Shown here: positions 44,730 through 54,904 of the stretch, in pieces
Numbering within the stretch: the first letter of the stretch is position 1
Layout of the letters: each line of letters begins with the position of its first letter
From: Myxocyprinus asiaticus
Taxonomy: Eukaryota > Chordata > Actinopteri > Cypriniformes > Catostomidae
Reading direction: 5' to 3'
NCBI RefSeq assembly: GCF_019703515.2
Contig: NC_059368.1
Coordinates: 34,746,735 to 34,810,734, forward strand
Length of the DNA: 64,000 nt
Made by a program: the position numbers and the translations under genes
The notes under the pieces: generated by a model
The model's database searches: none
Seen by the model: only the letters and a program-made list of their open reading frames with translations
Told to the model about the DNA's origin: nothing

Positions 44730-45060
44730 CAGCTCTGGAAAAAATTAAGAGACCACTACAAATTTATCAGTTTCTCTGGATTTACTGTTTATAGGTATGT
44801 GTTTGAGTAATATTTTATTTTATTCTATAAAGTGCTGATAACATTTCTCCCAAATTCCAAACAACAATATTGTCATTTAGAGCATTTATTTGCAGAAAAT
44901 TACAACTGGTCAAAATAACAAAAAAGATGCAGTGTTTTCAGACCTCGAATAATGCAAAGAAAACAAGTTCATATCTATTTTTAAACAACACAATACTAAT
45001 GTTTTAACTTATTAAGAGTTCAGAAATCAATATTTGGTGGAATTAATTTGAGTGTGAAAA
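44730..45060 (+). mobile_element. Tc1-like transposon, left-end fragment
   Basis: Begins CAGCTCTGGAAAAAATTAAG, AGACCACT, after TA, a terminus I recognise as a frequent fish Tc1 family. About 330 bp of untranslated left region follow, including GAAATCAATATTTGGTGGAA at its end. The transposase and right end are absent. Confidence 0.75.
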
Positions 45061-45427
45061 ACTGCAGCCTAAAAATGCCACAGAGTTGAAGAGGTTAATG
45101 CTACAAATTGGTAACTCATAACAGCCACACAGCATCTCACCCTTGCTGATTATTTCAGACCCTTCTGCATGCATTAAGACATTTTCTTTTTATAGTGTTG
45201 TTAATCATAACACAGCAATGGATCCACATACATTAAATATTTGACACGCTCCTCCAACCTCATTTATCATAAAGTATTTAGTTGCATTTGGCTTCATATT
45301 GCATTCTCTTTTTTTATACACTGCATATCGCGACCACTATTTTGACCTCATAATCTCACGTGCAGCCTTGACAAAGCTTTTTCTAAAAGTAAATCTCTCT
45401 TAGACGGTTCTGTCACGATTATTAAAC

Positions 45428-45521
<94 letters not shown>

Positions 45522-45801
45522 AAATGTCTCAATTGCCCACCCTCTCTCTCTCTCCCGCCCCCTTTCTTCTTGTTTTCCTCTCCTCCGGTTTGTCTCACAA
45601 CTCCCGTCTCGCTGTTGATCCTTCTGTAAAATGACCGCGCGCGCACATATGATCGTAAGGATGCATGTGGAGGATGGAGCTGAACTCGACGATATCATTC
45701 GGATGTAAATAGGTTAACCTCGTGGACAGATCAGATACAGAAATTTAGCATCCTGACCTTTCTGACGCTTTACTTATTGTTATTCTAAAAAGCAAACCAT
45801 C
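45061..45801. other. Unassigned sequence, possible promoter side of exon
   Basis: Between the Tc1 fragment and the candidate exon. It holds a poly-A/(TA)n tract (45427-45518), a CT-rich stretch (45537-45600) and a short CG-rich GACCGCGCGCGCAC segment (45632-45645). No TATA or initiator assignment can be justified. Confidence 0.4.
45427..45518. repeat. Poly-A followed by (TA)n
   Basis: About 28 A residues run into about 32 TA units. The long minus-strand ORFs across it are artefacts. Confidence 0.95.
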
Positions 45802-45828
45802 ATGGATCTGTCATTTATGGCTGCGCAG
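45802..45828 (+). CDS. Candidate first coding exon (9 codons)
   Basis: An ATG preceded by ACCATC (moderate Kozak context) opens MDLSFMAAQ and runs without a stop into CAG followed by GTAGGA at 45829, a good splice-donor match. The upstream 150 bp are non-repetitive and lack upstream in-frame continuation. The next exon is not visible downstream, so either the intron is long or the exon is false. I cannot name the gene. Confidence 0.3.
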
Positions 45829-47000
45829 GTAGGATTTTTCACTCTTTTGTCTTGCTAGCAAAAAAAAAAAAAAAAAAAAAACAGTCGTAGGCTACATTAA
45901 ACTTGGAACTTCAAATGGAACTCATAGTTGTGGGTTGGGGTTAGCATTTCGAAACTTGATGTTACATATCAGGATCTTGTATGGTTGGCAGCAAACGTAA
46001 TTTCTTTGCAAAAATAATGTACTGTAGCCTATGCATATTTAATTTATAGACTGAGACCAGATTGCACATCTGAGATTTAAAATGCCATTTATACCTGGAA
46101 ATAATTTAAAAACAAGACAAGTTATGATGTAAAATGAAGAAGAAACATGCAAGACTCTGTTCTACTCTATCTACTAATTAAACTCTACTTCTAGGTCACT
46201 GCATGTTAACTCCTTTGAACAAAAAGTCAGATTTGTTTTTTGTTTTTGTTTTTTTGCTTCCATTAAAACACACAAGATGCATTTTATGTCATTAACAAAT
46301 CGTGCTGGATAATATGATCATCAGGTTTCGCGCAAACCTGTGGAGTATATGCCAGCCTTAGTGCATACGCATGTCATTAATGCAATACAGGGACATACGC
46401 AGTACTAAGAAATTCATCATTCCATTTTTCAACTCAACTTTTCAATCACACTGTTATGCTGATAATAACATATGAAAAGGATTTGCTACAAAAAAAAAAA
46501 AAAAAAAAAAAAAAACTATTACTGTAAATTAGAAAATAATAGCAAATACAATACATTTTCACTAGTGGCCTTATGTACAGACTACATAGGCTACAGACCA
46601 TACTGTACATAAAAAAAGTAAAGCATTAAACCTCTTGCTCATTTTGTTTTTAATCTTCTTTCAGATGCCATAAAAAAAAAAAAAAAAAAAAAAAATACTG
46701 TATTACTTTAATAGTCATATGCCAACTTCTACAATATTATAGCCTACTACTTTAAGAACCACAGTGTCAGGCTATTGTCAATGTAGCTGTCAATCAATCG
46801 GCAAGCAAACTGTTTGTGTTCCCATTATTGTTAGGATTTTTATTCCAAAAGGAAAAACAGGTTGCAAGGCCAAGCAATACACTAAACTTGAACTGCAGTC
46901 GTTGTGTTCTTACCGTTCCACAGAGACCTGACAGAAGAAAGATAAATAAATAGAAAAGACAGACAGACGGACATATAGACAGACAGACAGATAGATAGAC

Positions 47001-47032
<32 letters not shown>

Positions 47033-47154
47033 TTCCTCACGTTTCATTAACTTCTCAAGGCAATAGAATGACAGGTTTTCACACTACTGTAGTATCATTA
47101 GAGTTAGATAATACATATAATGTGTGTGTGTGTATATAAATATATATATGCACA
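45829..47154. other. Unassigned, possible intron start
   Basis: Contains three poly-A tracts (about 45860-45881, 46491-46515, 46672-46695) and a GATA/GACA microsatellite (46958-47032). No other feature was recognised. Confidence 0.45.
46958..47032. repeat. (GACA)n/(GATA)n microsatellite
   Basis: Mixed GACA then GATA units, the Bkm-like type frequent in vertebrates. Confidence 0.9.
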
Positions 47155-47380
47155 CAGTTGAAATCAGAAGTTTACATACACCTTAGCTACATACATTTAA
47201 ACTCAGTTTTTCACAGTTCTTGACATTTAATCGTACAAAACATTCCGTCTTAGGTCAGTAAGGAACACTACTTTATTTTAAGAATGTGAAATGTCAGATT
47301 AATAGTAGAGAGAATGATTTATTTCAGCTTTTATTTCTTTGATCACATTCCCAGTGGGTTAGAAGTTTACATACACTTTG

Positions 47381-48330
47381 TTAGTATTTGGTAGCATTGC
47401 CTTTAAATTGTTTAACTTGGGTCAAACATTTTGTGTAGCCTTCCACAAGCTTCTCACAATAAGTTGCTGAAATTTTGGCCCATTCCTCCAGACAGAACAG
47501 GTGTAACTCAGTCAGGTGTGTAGGCCTCCTTGCTCGCACACACTTTTTCAGTTCTGCCCACAAATTTTCTATCGGATTGAGGTCAGGGCTTTATGATGGC
47601 CACTCCAATACCTTGAGTTTGTTGTCCTTAAGCCATTTTTCCACAACTTTGGAGGTACGCTTGGGGTCATTGTCCATTTGGAAGATCCATTTGTGACTGA
47701 GCTTTAACTTCCTGGCTGATGTCTTGAGGTGTTTCTTCATGATGTGAAGTGTACCAGTCCCTCCTGCAGCAAAGCACCCAAACAACATGATGCTGCCATC
47801 CCCATGCTTCACAGTTGGGATGGTGTTCTTCGGCTTGCAAGCCTCACCCTTTTTCCTCCAAACATAATGTTCATGATATTCATTATGGCCAAACAGTTCA
47901 ATTTTTGTTTCATCAGATCAGAGGATATTTCTCCTAAAAGTAAGATCTTTGTCCCCATGTGCACTTGCAAACTGTCAGAATCCTTGCTGAGCAGCCTTTC
48001 AGGTTATGTCGATATAGGACTCGTTTTACTATAGATACTTGTCTACCTGTTTCCTCCAGCATCTTCACAAGGTCCTTTGCTGTTGTTCTGGGATTGATTT
48101 GCACTTTTTGCACCAAACTACATTCATCCCTTGGAGACAGAGTGCGTCTCCTTCCTGAGCAGTATGATGGCTGCGTGGTCCCATGGTGTTTATACTTGCG
48201 TACTGTTGTTTGTACAGATGAACGTTGTACCTTCAGGTATTTGGAAATTGCTCCCAAGGATGAACCAGATTTGTGGAGGTCCACAATTATTTTTCTGAGG
48301 TCTTGGCTGAGTTTGAAGGTAGGACTTAAA
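47381..48330 (-). pseudogene. Sleeping Beauty-like transposase, fragmented
   Basis: The N-terminal frame (47934-48284) reads VDLHKSGSSLGAISKYLKVQ with RSSVQTTVRKYKHHG, the paired-like first helix-turn-helix. SGRRRTLSPRDECSLVQKVQ and NPRTTAKDLVKMLEE then form the second domain. The middle frame (47591-47812) has GSIMLFGCFAAGGTGTL and FQMDNDPKRTSKVVEKWL with the second catalytic Asp. The last frame (47381-47563) begins at WAELKKCVRARRP, just after the final Glu segment. The first Asp region near 47880 is degraded. Stops and frameshifts prevent function. Confidence 0.85.
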
Positions 48331-48404
48331 ATACATCCACAGGTACAGGTCCAATTCAGTACACCTCCTATCAGAAGCTAATTGGCTAATTGTCTAGAGG
48401 CTTG

Positions 48405-48589
48405 TGTAACCAGTCCTACTCAACCCACTCCGAGCGGGAATTGAACCGGTGTCTCTGGCATGAGAGGCGGGCGCGCTACAAGGAGGCTAAAGGCTGCAGC
48501 CTCTAGCATCAGTCACTAGTGCGCCTCTTGAGGCCAGGGGAGTGAGGTTTACACACTGCACAGCTACCTACCAGCTGGCTACCGTTACA
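48405..48589 (-). mobile_element. Solo LTR of the TRIM-like element
   Basis: Reverse-oriented 185-bp relative of the LTRs at 37430 and 37660, beginning TGTAAC and ending GTTACA on the plus strand. CTTG flanks both sides (48401-48404, 48590-48593), a clean 4-bp target duplication. Removing the insert and one CTTG restores a continuous Tc1 sequence (AGGCTTGACATAATT). Minus-strand box B is GGTTCAATTCC at 48437-48447. A solo unit with a target duplication argues for LTR biology or SINE-like retroposition, not segmental duplication. Confidence 0.75.
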
Positions 48590-48769
48590 CTTGACATAAT
48601 TTTCTGGAATTTTCCAAGCTGCATAAAGGCAAAGTTAACTTAGTGTATGTAAACTTCTGACCCACTGGAATTGTGATATAGTCAATTAAAAGTGAAACAG
48701 TCTGTCTGTATACAGTTGTTGGAAAAATTACTTTTGTAATGCACAAAGTAGTTGTCCTAAACGACTTGC

Positions 48770-49645
48770 AGAGTAGTTTTGCTTAAAATTACATCAGAAA
48801 ATTGCACTCACACCGTCATTGCAATTTTTGCAAAAGTAGGCAGCTAAGTGAAGTGAACAGCATCATTGAAACATCAGCCAGTGATAGAATTGAAAACCCT
48901 TTTCCCCCTCAGTTGTAATGCTGAATAAGCTATAGAAATGACTTTTAGGTGTGTATCACAGACTAGACCATGCTGTGTCTGCGGATTTGATCTGGGGCCA
49001 GACAGAAATAGGTTAAAGGGCATCAGGGAGAGATCTCACCATTTGTTTGTGTCTTCTCTCACTGTAATTTCCCTTGACAGCCAAGAGGCAGTCGCTGTAT
49101 TATTAATGCCCGAGATTAACTTCAAGCCCTGCCAGTGCCCAAATTAGCCTGGCAGAACAGTGTTATTCCCTAAGAATAGACAATACCCTCATAAAGTCAC
49201 TTCTGATAGGTAAAATGTTGGTTTGAATGATTTCCGATGCCAAATCTGATCTGTTTCAGCAAGGACCTCTCCAGTAACTGTACAGAGTGGATTGAGGTCT
49301 CAGTTTCAATGGGCTTGTGGCTCTAAATGGAGAGTATTTAGACTGGGACAAATCTAAGGCTAAATGATTTTACAGTTCAGTTTCATCCCTCATTTGTGCC
49401 TTTGAAGCAAATTAATCTTTGGCTTTATGTGTTTCGACAGGTGTTGAAAATGGCCACTGTTGGTGCAGTCTTTCACAATGGCCCTGATTGCCGGCTAAAT
49501 TTCCGTTATTGCTCCAACTTCCCTAATTTATCTCGTGGCTCAGATAGTGTTGTGTCCTCTCGCTACCTTTAATTGAATTGCTCCATTTTGCTAAAATGGT
49601 GCAGAAAGGTGAATTTAATTTTTTTGTCAACAAGCTAACTTATGT
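48770..49645. promoter_or_regulatory. Candidate conserved non-coding DNA (weak)
   Basis: Two repeat-free blocks stand out. One is at 49025-49145, containing TATTATTAATGCCCGAGATT. The other is at about 49430-49620, containing GATTGCCGGCTAAATTTCCG and ACCTTTAATTGAATTGC. Both are of balanced composition and rich in TAAT/ATTA cores. This looks like enhancer-type sequence downstream of the candidate exon. One short ORF (48938-49147) is not convincing. Confidence 0.25.
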
Positions 49646-49791
49646 TAATAGGAAGGCGGGAATGATTTTTTTCTCTGCATTATTTGTACAGTATTGGAAT
49701 TAATAGGTGCACATCTTTAATAAGGAGTTAGGCACCTTTTTAATTCCAATTCTGTAAGAGAAAAAAAAAAATCATTCTTGCCTTCCTATTA
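49646..49791. repeat. 146-bp hairpin sequence
   Basis: The left arm TAATAGGAAGGCGGGAATGA then TTTTTTTCTCT pairs with the right arm AGAGAAAAAAAAAAATCATT then CTTGCCTTCCTATTA. The pairing continues inward with ATTGGAATTAATAGGTGC and GCACCTTTTTAATTCCAAT. The loop is about 21 bp. It could be a tiny MITE or a structured RNA precursor. Confidence 0.7.
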
Positions 49792-49910
49792 TGTAAACAT
49801 TCATTAAGGTTCTCACAAATGGTTTACATTCATCTTTTGGGTCATTCTGTGTCAACTCAAGTAGAGGTTTGTTTTTATGTGACTAAATAAAGGTACAGTT
49901 CTGGTTTTAA

Positions 49911-50117
49911 TGGTAACACTTTACAATAAGGTTCCATTTGTGAACTAACAATGAACAATACTTTTGCAGCATTTACTAATCTTAGTTATTGTTAATTTCA
50001 ACATATAATACATTTTTAAAATCAAAAGTTAAATTTTTTGTCATTAGTTAATATACTATGAACTAACAATGAACAGTTGCATTTTTATTATCTAGCATTA
50101 ACAAAAAATACACACAC

Positions 50118-50118
<1 letters not shown>
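49911..50118. mobile_element. Half of a common fish MITE
   Basis: Starts GGTAACACTTTACAATAAGG, TTCC, followed by GTGAACTAACAATGAACAAT and a related second block, sequence I recognise as the left half of an abundant fish MITE. The right half is replaced by a (TA)n tract. Confidence 0.65.

Positions 50119-50195
<77 letters not shown>
50119..50195. repeat. (TA)n microsatellite
   Basis: About 38 TA units after a short CACACACA run. Confidence 0.95.
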
Positions 50196-50198
<3 letters not shown>

Positions 50199-51149
50199 GT
50201 AGGGCCTTATAATGGAGTCTAAAATGATATTAATATATCTTTAATTTAAAGGGTTAGTTCATCCCAAAATCTAAATTCTCTCATGATTTACTTACCTTTA
50301 AGCCATCCCAGATGTGTATGACTTTCCTTCTTCAGCAGAAACAAATTGAAGATTTTTATGAGCCCATTTCAGCTCTGTAGGTCCTTATAATGCAAGTAAA
50401 CAGGTGCCATCTAAGGCTGGGCGATATGTCTAAACAATTATATTTATATATTTTTCAGCCTATTGACAATATTCGATATATATCTTGATAATTATGTATT
50501 TGCTCTAAAATGGCTCAAAAGGTTGTTTTGTTTTTTATAAGAGGAACCATCATTTCATCCAAACAGCCATTGTAGCCAAGTAGATTAAATATTTTAAAGG
50601 CATTAAATAAAAATCTAATAATTAATTTTTCATTAAATAAACACAAGGGAGAATGAAATTCAATAATGTTCATTGATATGCACTTTATATTTATATTTCA
50701 TATACAATGAAACATAGCAGCTTAATAAAAAAGCGTTATTTACCTTCAAATGTTTTTACTAATACATTTTGGTGAATGAACAAGGTGTGCAAAGCTACTT
50801 CACTGACTTATTTTGTAAACCCCAGTTAAACATTGCATAATACTAAATTATTACTTTAGGACACATCAGGTTTATTATTATAATAAAATGCTGAATTAGC
50901 ATTATTATTCTGATTATTAGATTTGCGTTATACAAAAGTAATTTATTTCTGTCCTGTTTACTTCACCTGGGGCTTCTATTTTGACACTGAAAGTGCTGTC
51001 GTATTTACTTCAACTTCACAAGGAGCTTTAATTTCGACACAGAAAAGGTAATGTGTATTTGACAGTTTACAATGTTCCTCATTTCCTGAAATGCTGTAAT
51101 CTTCTCTTTTTTTTATTATGTGCTGCGTTTGTAGATAATAACTTGTAAC

Positions 51150-52447
51150 TAGGGCTGGGAATTTTTAACTAATTAATCGCACAGTTTTCTGTGTCACAGT
51201 CTGTCTCCCTCATTCTCTTCAAGGACTCTTATTTTGAAGTTTTACCCCGGACTTCATTTCCCAGAATTCTCTGCCTGATCACTTCCACCTGTTCCTTATT
51301 TTCCTCACCTGTATTCCATTCCTTCATTTAGTGCTTTGAGTATAAATACTCTCTAGTTTTGTTAATTCATTTGTCAGTCCTTGAAGTGTTACGTTGAGTT
51401 AGTGAAGTGTTATGTTGAGTTAGTGAAGTGTTATGTTAAGATTTAGTATTTGTTCTACTCCAACGATTGCTATTAAAGGATTTAAAGATTCCGCTCCTGC
51501 GTCTCCCCTCTTCCACTCCTAGACACCCAATGTTACATTCTGTAATTAATTGTGATTAATCACAATTAAATTATGGTACATGATACATTACAAAAAAATA
51601 AAAATAAATGAATCATCCTAAATATTTAATTTATACTTTGTCTTTAAAGAACTTGCAAGAAATTGGTTATTCATCTATTTTAAATAAAAATTTGTATGTT
51701 CAAATGTTCAGGTTTTTTTCTTTTTTGTGGATAGGTAATAAGACACAATTTTACAGGTATTAATCTTTGATACAAGTATACGTATACATGCCATAAAATC
51801 AATGGACATGCTGACAGCTTTTGGTTATTGTATTACAGTGAGATTGCTCCTCACTGTTAGGAAAGCATAATGCTGTTATTAAAAGTTGAGCAAAATCCTC
51901 TGGCATTTTGTGGAATTTGTTTAATAATAGGATCAAATGGGCAGCTTCAATTCATGTCGAGCTTTATTGGCAAGAGAAATGTAAGTGTACTGTGCACTGA
52001 CAATGCATTATTCTTCATTCTCCGTACAGTTAATCTGCTCCCCTGTTTATTATGCCCGGGACAAGTGTAACTAAACATGCACTGCTCCACACAATTAGTT
52101 TTTGTGCTAGGATGTGCAGTTGTGTCGAGTGTGTACCTCCTAAAAATTTATATATGCCAATTAGCCACAGAAAGTGGGGAAAAACATTAGTAAAGTTTCA
52201 CCCATTGTACAAAGGTGCCGCTGTTTGTTCCAGGCAGGCAGCATGACCCCACCCCCACCCTGTTCCAAACCATATGGAGCCAGTAAGGCTGAGTAGCCTG
52301 CCAGGAATAACCTGAGGCACCTGTCTGCCTTCTCGCAAGGGCTCAGGAAGGGGAAAAAACAGATACTGCATTAATTGCGTTAATTTTTTACGCATTGAAC
52401 AAAAAATATTAATCGCAGAAAGTAACGTGTTAAATTTCCCAACACTA
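51150..52447. mobile_element. hAT-like element B, third layer
   Basis: Ends TAGGGCTGGGAATTTTTAAC and GTTAAATTTCCCAACACTA are inverted. CTTGTAAC flanks both sides (51142-51149, 52448-52455). The related element at 54905-56018 shows the unoccupied site as the complement of ATAACTTGTAGTGGTTAC, supporting the boundary. There is no transposase; the ORFs 51870-52070, 52052-52246 and 52198-52593 lack domains. Related to element A only in the first bases of its ends. Confidence 0.85.
51192..51537 (+). mobile_element. Solo LTR, innermost layer, 346 bp
   Basis: Starts TGTCACAGTC and ends AATGTTACA, with TTCTG duplicated on both sides (51187-51191, 51538-51542). A TATA box (GAGTATAAATACTC, 51339-51352) and an ATTAAAGGATTT polyadenylation-like signal at about 51471 lie in the order expected for U3 and R. 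A 5-bp duplication and this length fit a Ty3/gypsy-type LTR left after recombination between two LTRs. Confidence 0.75.
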
Positions 52448-53482
52448 CTTGTAACTGTTACTAATGTTTGGAATTGCACGAATGCTTGAACCTGCATTAA
52501 TTTGATTTCACAATGCACGTGAACTGATCTGAGAGAGCTGCCATGCACATGCACACAGATCAGCGCATCATTGGTTTGTTCTGAATCACACACAGACCAT
52601 GTTTATCTGTCTTTAAATCACAGCCTTTTGTGGATTAATAATCACATATGACCATTTTGTTTAATTGTGCAGCCCTGAAGGATCGTGAAATTAGTCTACT
52701 TTTGCGCTCTTTATAAAAACTTAATGGCCAAATGAAAGCACATTAAAATCATCACGATTTTCACGATATTGGTCAATTTTACATTACAAAATTATTTCGA
52801 TTATATTGTTAATATTCAATATATCACCCAGCCCTAGTGCCATCAGGCTGCCTGCTGTTTGACAGTCCAAAAGGCATATTTAGGCAGCATAAAAGTAACT
52901 CACACGACTCCAGTCGACAAATGAATGTCTTCTGAACCAAATCGATACGTTTGTGTAAAAAATAAATAGATAATTAAAACTTTATTAACTTTTAAAAATC
53001 GCTTCCTGCCAACAGTTGACGCATCTTGTTACTGTCATGTGACGTAAGCACAATGGCGCGTTCACGTGAGAAGTCGGAAATGCACGCTTTGTTTACAACA
53101 GAGGAATGAACGTCATGTTAGAGTTAGGTCATTTCAAACAGCAATGCCGTGCAGGCTGGAAGCAACGATTTAAAGTTAAACACTTTTTAATTATCGATTT
53201 ATTTTTTACACAAACCTGTCGATTTGCTTCGGAAGACATTAATTGATTGATTGGAGTCATGTGGATTACTTTTATGATGCCTAAATATGCCTTTTGGACT
53301 GTCAAACAGCCAGCAGCCTGATGGCACCCATTTACTTGCATGGTATGGACAAAGAGCTGAAATGGGCTTTTACAATTATTAATTTCGGTTCTGCTGAAGA
53401 AGGAAAGTCATACACATCTGGGATGGTTTAAAGGTAAGTAAATCATGAGAGAATTTTCTTTTTTGGGTAAACTAACCCTTAA

Positions 53483-54904
53483 AAGCAATTATAACTTTGG
53501 AAAAACAACACACACACAAAAGTGGGGTTTTTTTCCCCTCATTTTTGGACTCACCCCATTGGCATATAATGCAACAAGTGAAGCTGTAGCCAGTTGAATT
53601 TAGTAACAGACCTAACTATTGATGCCACCTTTCTAAGGTTATTTTTTAACTGTAGTTTTGCTCCAAAATCATACGTACAAATTGTAATTTTGTATGTAAC
53701 AACATACTGGAGCTGCATTGGCAAAAACACTAAGACCATGACTCAGTGGTACACGTTCTAATACCATATTCTTGGTGGGAAATGTTTTCTGTATTCTGTA
53801 TCATTGCAACGAAACAACATTCCTTTACCCAAGTTGTGCTCAACACTCTCTTTGTGTACAATCAGGAAGCTATACACCTTTTTGGCTGCTTGCAGATTTC
53901 AGATTTCTTTTCAAATTTCCAGGTATAGCCAGCTCTGGTTTAAATGTGATACTGTGGTCCTCTTGATGTTTGAGGGATGACTCTTAGATATATGTCTCCT
54001 GATGCTGCAATTTGGCACTGTTATGTTGTAGGATCTGCATAAGACAATACTTTTCCAAACCTTCTGTCTAGTCTCAAGTTCTGCTCTGCAACATTGTCTG
54101 TTTGTCCTTGAGATGTTAAAGTCATGGGGGTTTGAGGGTGGATGGACTGGAAGAAAGGGGGTGGGTGGTGGGGGGGGGGGGGTGTTAGAGGAGATTGGTT
54201 ATCCAGCGGCCTTGAGCCTTGAAGATTGATGGTCGATTGAACTTGGTGAATTTAAAGTTTTCACAGGCCCAATAGAGCTCCTTTTTAATACATGTACTTG
54301 TATATGTAATATTACGCAATATGAAGGTCTCCACTTCAGAGCTCATCAGGGCTGGACCTGAGATAATGCACCCAAATCCATCAGAAGAGGCACCATCAGA
54401 CAAACTAGTCTGTCTGTCTGAGCGATACTGTTTAAACTTCATGAAGGTTTTCTGTTTTTCGGCTCAGCGATTAATCAAAATAGAATCGAAAGTGTGATAT
54501 GAACTAGTGCGATATCAAACTGCAAGGGCTGCAATTTAATTACATAAATAAATAACCTGCACAAACTGCTCGCTGCGCTTACTGTATGAGCACAGCTCGG
54601 TTCTCTGTAATGTTTTACACATACTCAATGCATGTGTGAGGCTCACCACACAATGTTTTCAGTGGTTTCAGAGCGGTCTGAGCATGCATGAGGCTCTTGA
54701 TACTGTTTTCAGAGAAGTTTTGTGCTTGATAAATAAAACTTTCCTTTTGTGCTCAGAGTTAAAAGATGTGCGCTGAATTTGGTTTGGTGTACTGTTGTGC
54801 ACTTATTAACTTATTATTGGGTTCTAAACATATAATGTTTAAAAGTGGGCTGAAACCCTATCACAAAGTGGACAAAAACACGTACACTTTGGATAGGTAC
54901 AATA
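53483..54904. other. Unassigned sequence
   Basis: No gene recognised; the ORFs at 53551-53966 and 54185-54442 show no domain. A long G-rich run at 54157-54182 is listed separately. Confidence 0.45.
54157..54182 (+). repeat. G-rich run with G-quadruplex potential
   Basis: Reads GGGGGTGGGTGGT followed by a run of G residues, giving four or more G tracts with short loops. Confidence 0.8.

Larger units (their letters stand above)
47155..48769 (-). mobile_element. Sleeping Beauty-like Tc1 transposon, interrupted
   Basis: The left outer repeat CAGTTGAAATCAGAAGTTTA, then CATACACCTTAG, and an inner direct repeat GTTAGAAGTTTACATACACT near 47357 give the IR/DR arrangement of Sleeping Beauty-type elements. 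At the right the inner repeat AGTGTATGTAAACTTCTGAC (48642-48661) is present, but the outer one is lost beyond about 48769. The transposase reads on the minus strand. A solo LTR (48405-48589) is inserted between the gene start and the right repeat. Confidence 0.85.
50412..52836. mobile_element. hAT-like element A, second layer
   Basis: Ends TAAGGCTGGGCGATAT and ATATCACCCAGCCCTA are inverted. GTGCCATC, 8 bp, flanks both sides (50404-50411, 52837-52844), the hallmark of hAT insertion. Removing the element restores the palindrome of the host: the opposite arm at about 53300-53335 carries the uninterrupted complement of GGTGCCATCAGGCTGC. Without its own insert it is about 1.1 kb, non-coding, and matches 54905-56018 in inverted orientation. 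Confidence 0.85.
50250..53478. mobile_element. Angel-like palindromic element, outer layer of nest
   Basis: The left arm starts AGGGTTAGTTCATCCC and the right arm ends GGGTAAACTAACCC, with TTAA on both sides (50246-50249, 53479-53482). The arms share CCCAGATGTGTATGACTTTC with its complement and TTCAGCTC.GTAGGTCC-type sequence with 7941-8626. Its own sequence occupies about 50250-50411 and 52845-53478. The middle is filled by younger insertions. Confidence 0.85.

Noticed and set aside
45348..45698. 116-codon ORF with Tyr-Ile and Phe runs
   Set aside because: Product of the poly-A/(TA)n tract at 45427-45518.
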